Assembly (NCBI GenBank): GCA_037445025.1
Contig: JBBILI010000007.1
Coordinates: forward strand, 95,432-159,431
DNA: 64,000 nucleotides
Direction of reading: 5' to 3'
DNA from: CAIQQQ01 sp037445025
GTDB lineage: Bacteria > Pseudomonadota > Alphaproteobacteria > Acetobacterales > Acetobacteraceae
The notes beneath the pieces were generated by a model. It did not search any database. It had not been told where the DNA came from and saw only the letters and a program-made list of their open reading frames with translations. How positions within the stretch are numbered: position 1 is the stretch's first letter; each line of letters begins with the position of its first letter. The position numbers and the translations under genes are program-made. This document shows positions 1-8,279 of the stretch, piece after piece.

Positions 1-567
1 AAGTTCCCGACCATCTTCACCCGCTTCGCCAACAGCCAGATTGGCCACAACCAGCCGATCGTGCGGCCGAATGCCTCGGTCACGCTGGACTTCGAGGGCG
101 AGCTGGCCGTGGTGATCGGCAAGGGCGGCCGGCACATCAGCGAAGCAGACGCGATGGCACATGTGGCGGGGTATTCCTGCTACAACGACGGCTCGGTGCG
201 CGAGTTCCAGCGCCACACCAGCCAGTTCACGCCCGGCAAGAATTTTCCGGCCACCGGTGGGTTCGGGCCCTATCTCGTCACCCCCGATGAAGCCGGCGAC
301 ATCTTCCATGCCAGCCTGATCTGCCGGCTCAACGGCGAGGTGATGCAGCAGGCGACGCTGGATGACCTCGTGTTCGGCATCCCCGCGCTGATCGCCTATT
401 GCTCCACTTTCACCGTGCTCGAGCCCGGCGACGTCATCATCACCGGCACCACCGGCGGCGTGGGCGCCTACCGCAAGCCGCCGGTGTGGATGAAGCCAGG
501 CGATACCGTCGAAGTGGAGATCTCCGGCGTCGGCGTGCTGCGCAACCCGGTTGTCGAAGAGGTTTAA
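1..567 (+). CDS. Fumarylacetoacetate hydrolase (FAH) family protein, 5'-partial
   Basis: The frame is open from base 1, so the gene begins upstream of the window; 188 codons and a TAA stop are visible. The text DFEGELAVVIGKGGR, YSCYNDGSVREF, GKNFPATGGFGP and GDVIITGTTGGVG is typical of the FAH catalytic domain. The family binds a divalent metal through acidic residues such as those in the E-x-E and ND segments, and hydrolyses or decarboxylates C-C bonds in ring-cleavage products. The ring-cleaving dioxygenase 90 bases downstream on the same strand suggests shared work in aromatic catabolism. The exact substrate cannot be told. An internal GTG at 61 should not be taken as the start, because the homologous sequence continues upstream of it. 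Confidence 0.88.
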   Translation, partial: KFPTIFTRFANSQIGHNQPIVRPNASVTLDFEGELAVVIGKGGRHISEADAMAHVAGYSCYNDGSVREFQRHTSQFTPGKNFPATGGFGPYLVTPDEAGDIFHASLICRLNGEVMQQATLDDLVFGIPALIAYCSTFTVLEPGDVIITGTTGGVGAYRKPPVWMKPGDTVEVEISGVGVLRNPVVEEV

Positions 568-643
568 AAGTTTTTTTGCTTCTTTTTTTTCAAAAAAAGA
601 AGTTCTTTCTTTGAAAAGAAAGAACCAAAGAAACTTTCATTCG
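568..643. repeat. AT-rich paired palindrome, inside-out form (site 1)
   Basis: This site starts directly after the TAA of the FAH gene. It reads as an outer T-rich tail, a CTTC-type hairpin (arms 579-590 and 592-602), a GTTC-type hairpin (arms 602-612 and 614-625), and an outer tail CAAAGAAACTTTCATTCG at 626-643. The two outer tails are complementary, so the whole unit can fold as a stem carrying two hairpins. The downstream ribosome-binding site (AAGGAAG at 645-651) lies just outside it. It belongs to the family seen at ten places in this window. Confidence 0.85.
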
Positions 644-657
644 TAAGGAAGTCGCTG

Positions 658-1554
658 ATGCATGATCTTGATGAGACCACGGTCACACAGGCCGTGCTGG
701 ACCAGATGGCTTCGACGCCGGACGATCGCCTGCGCGAGATCATGGCATCGGCGGTGAAGCACCTGCACGCCTTCGCGCGGGAGGTGAACCTCACGCCCGC
801 CGAATGGCTCATGGGCATCGCCTTCATGACCGAGGTGGGCAAGACCTGCACGCCCAGCCGGCAGGAAACCATCCTGCTGTCAGACGTGCTGGGCCTGTCC
901 GCCCTGGTCAACGCGCTGCACGACAAGACGCGGCTGGATGAGGCCACCGACACCAGCTTGCTCGGGCCGTTCTACCGCGACGCCTCGCCCGAGTATCAGC
1001 TGGGCGACTGCATCGTCGCCAAGCCGGACAGCCCGGAAATCGTGTTCTACGGCCAGGTCCGAGACCTCGACGGGCACGGCATCCCGGGCGCGCGCGTGGA
1101 AGTGTGGCAGACCGACGAGCATGGCTTCTACGACATGCAGATGTACGGCGACGAGAAGATGGACATGCGCGGCACCTTCACCTGCGACGCGGAGGGGAAG
1201 TTTCATTTCCGCACCGTCAAGCCGCTCGGCTACTTTATTCCGATGGACGGCCCGGTCGGCCGGCTCATCCGCGCTCAGCAGCGCCATGGCTGCCGGCCTG
1301 CGCATATCCACTTCCTCATCACAGCGCCGGGCTACCGCGAGCTGGTGACGTCGCTGTATCAAAGCGACGATCAGTATATCGACAGCGACGTGGTGTTCGG
1401 CGTCAGCTCCGCCCTGGTGATCCAGGCGAAACCGGATGCGAACTCGCCGTTCCCGGCGCTGGAGGCGATCCATTACAATTTCGGCATGGCCCGCGCGGCC
1501 GAGGCCGGCGAGGCGCGGGTGGGCGCCGATCCGTCCAAGCTGGTGACCGCGTAG
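658..1554 (+). CDS. Intradiol ring-cleavage dioxygenase (hydroxyquinol/catechol 1,2-dioxygenase type)
   Basis: This 298-residue cytoplasmic Fe(III) enzyme should open a catechol or hydroxyquinol ring between its two hydroxyl groups. An N-terminal helical dimerisation domain covers about residues 1-105 and ends in LLGPFYRDAS. The catalytic beta domain follows. By alignment from memory with catechol 1,2-dioxygenases, the iron ligands are Tyr158 (HGFYDM), Tyr192 (PLGYFIP), His216 and His218 (RPAHIHF), with the conserved Arg213 before them. A good ribosome-binding site, AAGGAAG, lies about 6 bases before the ATG. The FAH-family gene upstream supports an aromatic pathway. Hydroxyquinol rather than catechol is a guess from overall size and the early GPFY motif. 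Confidence 0.88.
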   Translation: MHDLDETTVTQAVLDQMASTPDDRLREIMASAVKHLHAFAREVNLTPAEWLMGIAFMTEVGKTCTPSRQETILLSDVLGLSALVNALHDKTRLDEATDTSLLGPFYRDASPEYQLGDCIVAKPDSPEIVFYGQVRDLDGHGIPGARVEVWQTDEHGFYDMQMYGDEKMDMRGTFTCDAEGKFHFRTVKPLGYFIPMDGPVGRLIRAQQRHGCRPAHIHFLITAPGYRELVTSLYQSDDQYIDSDVVFGVSSALVIQAKPDANSPFPALEAIHYNFGMARAAEAGEARVGADPSKLVTA

Positions 1555-1580
1555 CCCGCATCGCGCTTGAGCGATGCGGG
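1555..1580. terminator. Bidirectional hairpin between convergent genes
   Basis: A perfect 10-bp stem, CCCGCATCGC (1555-1564) and GCGATGCGGG (1571-1580), with a 6-base loop begins one base after the dioxygenase stop codon. The convergent gene ends at 1593. A further GGCGATGCGGG copy of the right arm follows at about 1582-1592. No clear T-run follows, so calling it a terminator is inference from its position and stem strength. Confidence 0.55.
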
Positions 1581-1592
1581 GGGCGATGCGGG

Positions 1593-3161
1593 TTACGGCG
1601 GGGTCAGCAGGGCTGCTTCGGCACCTTCTGACATCCCGGCCCGGTAGGTGAACCCCTTGCGCGTTGCCCAGACATTGTCGGGGAAGTGCAAGGGGATGAT
1701 GGCGGTATCCTCGACGAACGCCACCCGCGCCGCCTTCTGCAGCGCCGCCGCGCGCGCCGCCGGGTCGCGCAGGGTCACGCTGGTGTCAAGCGCCGCATCC
1801 ACCGCCGGATCGGCGAAGCGGAAGCGGTTGAGCCCGCCCAGGCCGTGGGCCGCGTCGAAGCTGTGCAGCACCTGCGACATGCCGGTGTAGCTGTCGCCCA
1901 CCGACAGGCCGAAGCCGATCAGGAACGCCGCGAACTCGCGTTTCGCCGCCCGCGCGAAGAACGCGTTGGCGGGCAGCACCTCGACCTCGGTCGGCACCCC
2001 TGCCCTAGTCCACATCTGCGCGACCGCCTGGGCGGTCTTGCTGTCCTCGACATAGCGGTTGTTCGGCGAGGTGAAGGTGACGCGGAAGCCCTGGGGATAG
2101 CCAGCCTCGGCCAGCAGGGCCTTGGCGCGGGCGAGGTCGAACGCCGGCGGGGCGATGCTCGGGTCGTAGCCCACGAAGCCTTTGGGGGCGAGCTGACCGG
2201 TGGCCTTGCCGGCGCCCTGGAGGATGCGGTCGACGATCAGGGGACGGTTGATGGCGATGGACAGCGCCTCGCGCACCCTGCGGTCCTTGAACGGGTTGGC
2301 GGGCAGCGGACTGCCGTCGATGGCGTGGAGCTGGGCCAGCGTGTCGTGGCCCTGGTCGAGGGCGAGGTAGATCAGCCGTGCGGACGGTGCCGTCCAGACG
2401 GTGACGGAGGGGGTGGCGCGCAGCTTCTCGATATCGCCGGGCGGCACGCTGTCGATGAGGTCGACATCGCAGGACAGCAGGGCGGCGATCCGGGCGGCGT
2501 CACTGGCGATGGGGCGGATGATGCTGTGCTCGAACGGCAGATCGGCGCGGGCCTTGGCCAGCACCAGGCGCTCGCCCGGTTTCCATTCGACGAAGCGCCA
2601 CGGACCGGAGCCGATGGCGGCCTTGCCGCTGTTGAAATCGGCCGAGCTGGCGCCGGCGGCGGCGCGGGCGGAGACGATGTAGGCACCCAGCGCATGCAGC
2701 GGCACCGAGGGGTCGAAGCCGCGGGTGTGCAGGCGCAGCACGTCGGTTCCGACCACTTCGAGGCTGGCGGTGATTCCGGCCAGCCGCACATAGGGCGCCG
2801 GGCTGCCCGGCACATGCGGCATGCGCTCCAGGCTGAAGCGGACGTCCTCGGCGGTGACCGGCGTGCCGTCATGGAACATGGAGCCGGGGCGGATATGGAA
2901 CTCCCAGACATCGTCGCCCACCAGCTGCCAGCGATCGGCCAGACCGGCCTGCGGGCGCATGGCGGCGTCGGCCGAGAGCAGGCTTTCGAAGATCTGTTCG
3001 GATATCACCTGGTTGGCGCCGACCAGCGCGAAATGCGGATCGATCGACGATGTTTCGGTCTGTATGCCTATTTTGGCGTCAGCGGCATACGCGCAACTGC
3101 TCGCAAAAACGGCGAGCGCCTTAACCAAAAATACAAAAATGCACTTTCTAATGAGACGCAT
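1593..3161 (-). CDS. ABC transporter substrate-binding protein, family 5 (peptide/nickel type)
   Basis: This 522-residue periplasmic protein has a clear signal peptide, with cleavage likely after the AYA at residues 24-26. The mature part shows family 5 features: an early DPHFALVGANQ segment, a DGTPVTAEDVRFSLERM segment, and a VREALSIAINRPLIVDRI helix. These proteins deliver oligopeptides, opines, nickel or similar ligands to an ABC importer. No permease or ATPase gene is adjacent, so it is an orphan binding protein or its partners lie elsewhere. It converges with the dioxygenase gene and lies opposite to it. The ligand cannot be named. Confidence 0.87.
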   Translation of the reverse strand: MRLIRKCIFVFLVKALAVFASSCAYAADAKIGIQTETSSIDPHFALVGANQVISEQIFESLLSADAAMRPQAGLADRWQLVGDDVWEFHIRPGSMFHDGTPVTAEDVRFSLERMPHVPGSPAPYVRLAGITASLEVVGTDVLRLHTRGFDPSVPLHALGAYIVSARAAAGASSADFNSGKAAIGSGPWRFVEWKPGERLVLAKARADLPFEHSIIRPIASDAARIAALLSCDVDLIDSVPPGDIEKLRATPSVTVWTAPSARLIYLALDQGHDTLAQLHAIDGSPLPANPFKDRRVREALSIAINRPLIVDRILQGAGKATGQLAPKGFVGYDPSIAPPAFDLARAKALLAEAGYPQGFRVTFTSPNNRYVEDSKTAQAVAQMWTRAGVPTEVEVLPANAFFARAAKREFAAFLIGFGLSVGDSYTGMSQVLHSFDAAHGLGGLNRFRFADPAVDAALDTSVTLRDPAARAAALQKAARVAFVEDTAIIPLHFPDNVWATRKGFTYRAGMSEGAEAALLTPP

Positions 3162-3335
3162 CGCTTGTATTCCAATCCGTGTTGGGGTGACCTTAGCAAC
3201 TGGTTATCCGGCGCATTCATTGCGGCAGGCTAAAATTCCTCGATCGTGTCGATGGGGGAGTTCGGCGTTACGGTGACTGTGGATCAGACTGGGTCTGGCT
3301 GGAAGCTGAACATCTGGCAGCACCGGCCTTGAAAC

Positions 3336-4541
3336 GTGAAAGCATGCTACGCCTTGGGACAGCCACACGATCAAACTGATCACCTCAATCTCCTGCTGCT
3401 CAGCGGCAGTGCGGCATGGTCATGTGCGGTGATCGAGGCGGCCCGGGCCATGGGCATCGATCATCTGCACACCACGGACAATCCGCAGGAGGCTGTGGTA
3501 CGCTTGGCCGGCGGCTTTCCGCCTGTGTCGCATCTGCTGATGCATGCCGGCTCCGCTGGCAGCCTGCTGCCCCAGCTGATCGACCTGACCGCCGGCGAAA
3601 GCCCGCGCGGCATCGCCATGGTGGTGCTGGGCGATGCCGGGCCGCTGCGCACCAGCCGCTCCGCCGCGGCGATGACCTTCGTGGCCGATTCCGCTCTGCC
3701 GGGCCGTAGCTGGCTGGCTCGGGTGCTCGCGTCCGACCACGCCCGCGGTGCCGGCGGCCAGGAGCGCCTTTCGCTGCCCGAGCTGCGCAACGCGCTGAAC
3801 GGCGCGCGCATTCAGACCCGTTATCAGCCGATTGTACGCATGTCTGACGGGCATCCGATCGGGCTGGAGGTTCTGGCGCGGCTGGAACACCCAACCCGTG
3901 GCATTCTGCAGCCGGATCTGTTCGTGCCGCAGATCGAGGAGGCTGGTCTCGCCTGGCCGCTTACCGAGGCTGTTGTTCGCCGCGCCTTCGAGGACTGGGG
4001 CCGCGGCCGGCTGGCCAGCTTTGGCCTGACGCTGGCGCTGAATTTCCCGCTCGACGTGCTGCTGATCCCTGAGGCGCTGACCTGGCTTGAGGCACGGCGG
4101 CAGGAAGCGGAGATTCCGGCGGAGAGTCTGGTGATCGAACTGACCGAGAGTCGCCCGGTGAGCGAGATCGCGCGGCTGCGCCACGCCATCGCCACGCTGC
4201 GCAACCTGGGCTACGGGCTTGCGATCGACGATGTGGGGCCGCAGATCCGTGACCATAACGCGTTGCTGGATCTGCAGTTCACGGCGCTGAAGCTCGACAA
4301 GGACCTGGTGCGCGAAAGCCCGGACAGCAGCAGTGCCGCGCAGTTCCTGGACCAGACCATTGCCGCCGCGCGGGCGGCCAAGCTGCTGATTGTGGCGGAA
4401 GGCGTGGAGGATGCCGATATCTGGGCGCGGATGCGGGCGCTCGGTGTGGACCAGGCGCAGGGGTTTCTGGTGGCGCGCCCGCTGCCGGCGGCGGCGGTGC
4501 CGCTGTGGCACAGGGATTGGTGTGCGAGGCTGGAGGCTTAA
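3336..4541 (+). CDS. EAL-domain protein (c-di-GMP phosphodiesterase type) with divergent N-terminal domain
   Basis: The protein has 401 residues. About 1-135 form an alpha/beta domain that looks like a degenerate receiver (a LLLSG strand, but no convincing phospho-acceptor Asp). An EAL domain covers about 145-395. The signature reads EVL at 178-180. Other expected catalytic positions are present: Asn236, Glu268, Asp298-Asp299, Lys319, Glu355 and Gln375. Loop 6, normally DDFGTGYSS, reads DDVGPQIRD. Activity is therefore plausible but uncertain, and the protein could instead be a c-di-GMP sensor. It stands alone between an oppositely oriented gene and a repeat cassette. Confidence 0.85.
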   Translation: MKACYALGQPHDQTDHLNLLLLSGSAAWSCAVIEAARAMGIDHLHTTDNPQEAVVRLAGGFPPVSHLLMHAGSAGSLLPQLIDLTAGESPRGIAMVVLGDAGPLRTSRSAAAMTFVADSALPGRSWLARVLASDHARGAGGQERLSLPELRNALNGARIQTRYQPIVRMSDGHPIGLEVLARLEHPTRGILQPDLFVPQIEEAGLAWPLTEAVVRRAFEDWGRGRLASFGLTLALNFPLDVLLIPEALTWLEARRQEAEIPAESLVIELTESRPVSEIARLRHAIATLRNLGYGLAIDDVGPQIRDHNALLDLQFTALKLDKDLVRESPDSSSAAQFLDQTIAAARAAKLLIVAEGVEDADIWARMRALGVDQAQGFLVARPLPAAAVPLWHRDWCARLEA

Positions 4542-4542
4542 G

Positions 4543-4806
4543 AAAGTCCTTCTTTTCTGAAGAAAAGAAGCAAAAGACTTCCATCCCCTGACGACTCATG
4601 CCAACGGTCATAAAGAATGACCGTTGGTTTGAGTCTTGGTTTGGCGCGCCGCCGCCGGCCAACCCGGCGCGCGATACCAAGGGCCTTGATCGATGGAAGA
4701 GCCATCGATCAAGGCCGTCGGTATCACTCCCCAGAACAGGGCGTAAGCCAAAAGAAGGTTTTTTGGTTCTTTTTTTCAAAAAAGAACCGCTTCCTTGCTT
4801 TTTCTA
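4543..4806. repeat. Large composite palindrome cassette (site 2) upstream of tRNA-Arg
   Basis: Starting 2 bases after the EAL stop, this non-coding stretch is a chain of hairpins. It contains a CTTC-type AT-rich hairpin (4549-4570), an 11-bp perfect stem (4601-4611 with 4617-4627) extended by GACTCA/TGAGTC (4593-4598 and 4630-4635), a GC-rich stem closed by CTTGGT (4635-4640) and ACCAAG (4676-4681), a perfect 15-bp stem (4682-4696 with 4702-4716), and a GTTC-type AT-rich hairpin (4765-4788). It is the longest member of the repeat family, with three extra hairpins where other sites have one. Confidence 0.85.
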
Positions 4807-4811
4807 AACCT

Positions 4812-4888
4812 TGGCGCACCCGGAAGGACTCGAACCTCCAACCCCCAGATTCGTAGTCTGGTGCTCTATCCAATTGAGCTACGGGTGC
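4812..4888 (-). tRNA. tRNA-Arg (anticodon ACG), CCA encoded
   Basis: Read on the minus strand, the 77-base sequence starts GCACCCG at 4888 and ends CGGGTGC, discriminator G and CCA at 4812. The anticodon stem is CCAGA/TCTGG with loop CTACGAA, giving anticodon ACG. The T arm carries GGTTCGAGTCC. All four arms close. ACG with its A changed to inosine normally reads CGU, CGC and CGA. It lies between the large hairpin cassette and leuB, 50 bases from the leuB stop. Confidence 0.97.
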
Positions 4889-4938
4889 ATCGAGAGGCCG
4901 GACATAGACGATGAAATGCCGTCCGGCAATCCCTTAAA

Positions 4939-6051
4939 TCATGCGGCCTGCTTGTCCAATTCGCGGAGCAAGGCTTCGCCCATCACATGGGTGCTCACCT
5001 TCGCACAGCCCGGCGCCATGATGTCGGCCGTGCGCAGGCCGCTGACGAGCACGCGGGTGACGGCTGCTTCGATCATGTCGGCGTCCTCGTTCATGTCGAA
5101 CGAATAGCGCAGCAGCATCGCAAAGCTCAGGATCTGCGCCAGCGGGTTGGCCAGGCCCTGGCCGGCGATGTCAGGTGCCGAGCCGTGAATCGGCTCGTAC
5201 AGCGCATGCCGGCGGCCGGAGCTGTCGGCGGCGCCCAGCGTGGCCGAGGGGAGCATGCCAAGCGAGCCGGTCAGCATCGAGGCGAGGTCGGACAGCAGGT
5301 CGCCGAACAGGTTGCCGGTCACGATCACGTCGAACTGCCTGGGATTGCGGACGAGCTGCATGGCGCAGTTGTCGGCGTACATGTGGCTGAGCTGCACATG
5401 GGGGTATTCGAGGGCGTGCAGCGCGGTGACGACCTGGCGCCACAGCAGGCCGCTCTCCATCACGTTGGCCTTTTCCACGCTGCACAGCCGGCCCTGGCGT
5501 TTGGCGGCGAGGTCGAACGCCACGCGGGCGACGCGTTCGATTTCGTTTGTGGTGTAGACCTCGGTGTTGATGCCGCGCTGCTGGCCGTCCGGCAGCGTTT
5601 CGATGCCGCGGGGTTCGCCGAAGTAGATGCCGCCGGTGCTCTCGCGCACGATCATGATGTCGAGGCCCTTCACAACCTCGGGCTTGAGGGTGGAGGCGTC
5701 GATCATCGGGTCGAGCACGGTGGCGGGGCGGAGATTGGCGAACAGGCCGAGATCCTTGCGCAGACGCAGAATGGCCAGCTCGGGGCGCTTGTCGAAGCCC
5801 AGCTTGTCCCATTGCGGGCCGCCGACGGAGCCGAACAGGACGGCATCCGACGCGGCAGCGGCGGCCAGGGTCTCGTCGGTGATCGGGGTGCCATTCGCGT
5901 CGATGGAGGCGCCGCCGGCGAGACCCTCGGTGATGTTGAAGGAGACGTGACGGCGGCGGTCCATCCAGTCGATCAAGCGCTTCACTTCGTGCATGACTTC
6001 GGGGCCGATGCCGTCGCCAGGGAGCATCAGCATGTTTTTGTTCGACGGCAT
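4939..6051 (-). CDS. leuB: 3-isopropylmalate dehydrogenase
   Basis: LeuB oxidises and decarboxylates 3-isopropylmalate to 2-oxoisocaproate in leucine synthesis, using NAD. The 370 residues match the usual length. The N-terminus LMLPGDGIGPEV, the substrate-binding Arg region (LRKDLGLFANLRP), the ESTGGIYFGEPRG loop, the YADNCAMQLVRNP segment and the NLFGDLLSDLASML metal-binding segment are all present. It is the last gene of a minus-strand leuC-leuD-leuB group, separated from leuD by 62 bases that hold one AT-rich palindrome. That palindrome could set its expression relative to leuCD. Confidence 0.97.
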   Translation of the reverse strand: MPSNKNMLMLPGDGIGPEVMHEVKRLIDWMDRRRHVSFNITEGLAGGASIDANGTPITDETLAAAAASDAVLFGSVGGPQWDKLGFDKRPELAILRLRKDLGLFANLRPATVLDPMIDASTLKPEVVKGLDIMIVRESTGGIYFGEPRGIETLPDGQQRGINTEVYTTNEIERVARVAFDLAAKRQGRLCSVEKANVMESGLLWRQVVTALHALEYPHVQLSHMYADNCAMQLVRNPRQFDVIVTGNLFGDLLSDLASMLTGSLGMLPSATLGAADSSGRRHALYEPIHGSAPDIAGQGLANPLAQILSFAMLLRYSFDMNEDADMIEAAVTRVLVSGLRTADIMAPGCAKVSTHVMGEALLRELDKQAA

Positions 6052-6069
6052 GGGGGAATCCTAAGTAAG

Positions 6070-6113
6070 AAGTTCTTTCTTTGAAAAGAAAGAACCAAAG
6101 AAACTTTTATTCG
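6070..6113. repeat. Single AT-rich palindrome with tail (site 3)
   Basis: One GTTC-type hairpin (arms 6072-6082 and 6084-6095) with tail CAAAGAAACTTTTATTCG ends at 6113, directly against the leuD stop codon. This is the only site in the window with one hairpin and no partner. On the transcribed strand the tail comes first, immediately after the leuD stop, then the hairpin, then the leuB leader. Confidence 0.82.
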
Positions 6114-6725
6114 TTAAGTGGAAATTTTGGGCATCCACGCGAGTTCGCGGGCTTCGAAGGTGTCGATCGCGCGGGCGTGCTGCAGGGTCTGGCCGATGTC
6201 GTCCAGGCCGTGGAGCAGCAGGTTGCGGCGGAACGGGTCGATCTCGAAGGGAATCTCCTCGCCGCTGGGGCGGACGACGACCTGGCGTTCGAGGTCCACC
6301 GTCACTCTCGCGTTGCCGCCGAGCTTGCTGTCCTCGATCAGCGCGTCACACACCTCACGCGGCAGGCGCACCGGGAGAATGCCGTTCTTGAAGCAGTTGT
6401 TGTGGAAGATGTCGGCGAAATCCGGGGCAATGACGCAGCGGATGCCGAAATCCAGCAGCGCCCAGGGGGCGTGTTCGCGCGAGCTGCCGCAGCCGAAGTT
6501 TTCATGCGCAATCAGGATCTCGGCGTGGCGGTACGCGGGCTGGTTGAGCACGAAATCCGGGCGCTCGGCCCCGGTCTCGTCGTAGCGCAGCGTGTCGAAC
6601 AGATGCACGCCGAGGCCGGTGCGCTTGATGGTCTTCAGGAAGCGCGCGGGGATGATCTTGTCGGTGTCGACATTGGCGAGCGGCAGGGGTGCCGCCACGC
6701 CGGTGAGCTGGGTGAAGGGCTGCAT
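6114..6725 (-). CDS. leuD: 3-isopropylmalate dehydratase small subunit
   Basis: LeuD pairs with LeuC to isomerise 2-isopropylmalate to 3-isopropylmalate. The 203 residues are normal for the bacterial subunit. NVDTDKIIPARFLK near the start and NFGCGSSREHAPWAL around residues 75-90 are family signatures. The start ATG at 6725 overlaps the leuC stop in an ATGA arrangement, so translation is probably coupled. A longer reading frame reaching 6899 lacks homology upstream of this ATG and is rejected. Confidence 0.97.
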   Translation of the reverse strand: MQPFTQLTGVAAPLPLANVDTDKIIPARFLKTIKRTGLGVHLFDTLRYDETGAERPDFVLNQPAYRHAEILIAHENFGCGSSREHAPWALLDFGIRCVIAPDFADIFHNNCFKNGILPVRLPREVCDALIEDSKLGGNARVTVDLERQVVVRPSGEEIPFEIDPFRRNLLLHGLDDIGQTLQHARAIDTFEARELAWMPKIST

Positions 6726-8125
6726 CAGACAAGCTCCCGAACGTCGGTGAGGTGACCGGTGACGGCGGCGGCGGCGGCCATGGCGGGGGAGAGCAAATGG
6801 GTGCGCCCGCCCGGGCCCTGGCGGCCCTCGAAGTTGCGGTTGGAGGTGCTGGCGCAGCGCTGGCCGGCGGTGAGCTTGTCGGGGTTCATGCCGAGGCACA
6901 TCGAGCAGCCGGCCTCACGCCATTCAAACCCGGCGTCACGGAACACCTTGTCCAGGCCTTCGACCTCGGCCTGCAGCTTGATGAGGCCGGACCCGGGGAC
7001 GACGAGGGCGCGCACGCCGGGGGCGACCTTGCGGCCCTGGGCCACGGCGGCCGCGGCGCGAAGATCCTCGATGCGGCTGTTGGTGCAGCTGCCGATGAAG
7101 ACGACGTCGATGGCGACATCGGTCAGCTTCTGGCCGGCGGTGAGATTCATGTAATCGAGCATTCGCTGGAGCTGGACGCGCTTGGCTTCGTCGGGTTCGT
7201 CGGCGGGGTTGGGGACAGTGCCGGTGATGGGGGCCACGGCTTCGGGGTTGGTGCCCCAGGTGACCTGGGGGGCGATGGTGGCTGCGTCGATTTCGACGAT
7301 CGTGTCGTAATGGGCGCCTTCGTCGGAGGCGAGGGTGCGCCAGTAGGCGACGGCGGCTTCGAAGGCTTCGCCCTTGGGGGCGTAGGGGCGGCCTTCGATG
7401 TAGGCGAAGGTTTTTTCGTCGGGCGCGATCATGCCGGAGCGGGCGCCGGCTTCGATGGACATGTTGCAGACGGTCATGCGGCCGGCCATATCGAGCATAC
7501 GGATGGCTTCGCCGGCGTATTCGATGACGTGGCCGGTGCCACCGGCGGTGCCGATGCGGCCGATGATGGCGAGTGCGATGTCCTTCGCGGTGCAGCCGAC
7601 GGGGAGCACGCCATCGACCTTGATCAGCATGTTCTTGGCCGGCTTCTGCAGCAGCGTCTGGGTCGCGAGCACGTGTTCGACCTCGCTGGTGCCGATGCCG
7701 AAGGCGAGCGCGCCCATGGCGCCGTGAGTCGAGGTGTGGCTGTCGCCGCAGACGATGGTGAAGCCGGGGAGCGAGATGCCCTGTTCCGGGCCGATGACGT
7801 GGACGATGCCCTGGCGCGCGTCACGCAGGGGGAAGTAGGGCACGCCGAAATCGGCCACGTTGCGTTCCAGGGTTTCGACCTGGATGCGGCTGTCCTCTTC
7901 CAGGATGGGCAGCGAGCGGTCTTCGGTGTGGATGTTGTGGTCGACGACGGCGATGGTGGCGTCAGGCCTGCGGACGGGGCGGCCGGCGAGGCGGAGGCCT
8001 TCGAAGGCCTGCGGGCTGGTGACCTCGTGGACGAGATGCCGGTCGATGTAGAGGACGCAGGTGCCGTCGGGGAGTTTTTCGACGACGTGGGCGTTCCAGA
8101 CTTTGTCGAACAGCGTCTGCGGCAT
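6725..8125 (-). CDS. leuC: 3-isopropylmalate dehydratase large subunit
   Basis: LeuC is the aconitase-family subunit carrying the [4Fe-4S] cluster. The 466 residues match the family. Visible motifs are DHNIHTED, CGDSHTSTHGAMGAL, FIGSCTNSRIEDL and AGCSMCLGMNPD; the last two hold the cluster cysteines. It is the first gene of leuCDB on the minus strand. The 154 bases between it and rplS contain a paired palindrome with a strong GC-rich core. I saw no leucine-rich leader peptide or T-box before it. Confidence 0.97.
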   Translation of the reverse strand: MPQTLFDKVWNAHVVEKLPDGTCVLYIDRHLVHEVTSPQAFEGLRLAGRPVRRPDATIAVVDHNIHTEDRSLPILEEDSRIQVETLERNVADFGVPYFPLRDARQGIVHVIGPEQGISLPGFTIVCGDSHTSTHGAMGALAFGIGTSEVEHVLATQTLLQKPAKNMLIKVDGVLPVGCTAKDIALAIIGRIGTAGGTGHVIEYAGEAIRMLDMAGRMTVCNMSIEAGARSGMIAPDEKTFAYIEGRPYAPKGEAFEAAVAYWRTLASDEGAHYDTIVEIDAATIAPQVTWGTNPEAVAPITGTVPNPADEPDEAKRVQLQRMLDYMNLTAGQKLTDVAIDVVFIGSCTNSRIEDLRAAAAVAQGRKVAPGVRALVVPGSGLIKLQAEVEGLDKVFRDAGFEWREAGCSMCLGMNPDKLTAGQRCASTSNRNFEGRQGPGGRTHLLSPAMAAAAAVTGHLTDVRELV

Positions 8126-8147
8126 TTTGGTTCTCCCTTAGGCCAGG

Positions 8148-8279
8148 CAGCAAGCGCTTCTTTTTTTGTAAAAAAAGAAGCAAAAAAACTTTTTAACGCT
8201 GTCGCGGCTCTCTCCGGAGAGGGCCGCGACAGCCTGATGAAAATTTTTTGGTTCTTTTTTTTAAAAAAGAACCTCTTCC
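8148..8279. repeat. AT-rich paired palindrome with 36-base GC core (site 4)
   Basis: The order is a CTTC-type hairpin (8157-8168 with 8171-8182), a tail CAAAAAAACTTTTTAAC, a nearly perfect 36-base palindrome (8199-8234, 18-base halves with one T/C mismatch), a mirrored tail AAAATTTTTTG, and a GTTC-type hairpin (8251-8274). An A-tract before and a T-tract after the GC-rich stem give the shape of an intrinsic terminator on both strands. It separates rplS from leuC, which are transcribed in the same direction. Confidence 0.85.

Noticed and set aside
1686..3233. A 515-codon plus-strand frame opposite the binding-protein gene
   Set aside because: It is a mirror of the real minus-strand gene, which has a signal peptide and family motifs. 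The antisense product has low complexity and no motifs.
8126..8160. Leucine attenuator peptide before leuC
   Set aside because: No short frame with a run of Leu codons was found between rplS and leuC; only the palindromic repeat is there.
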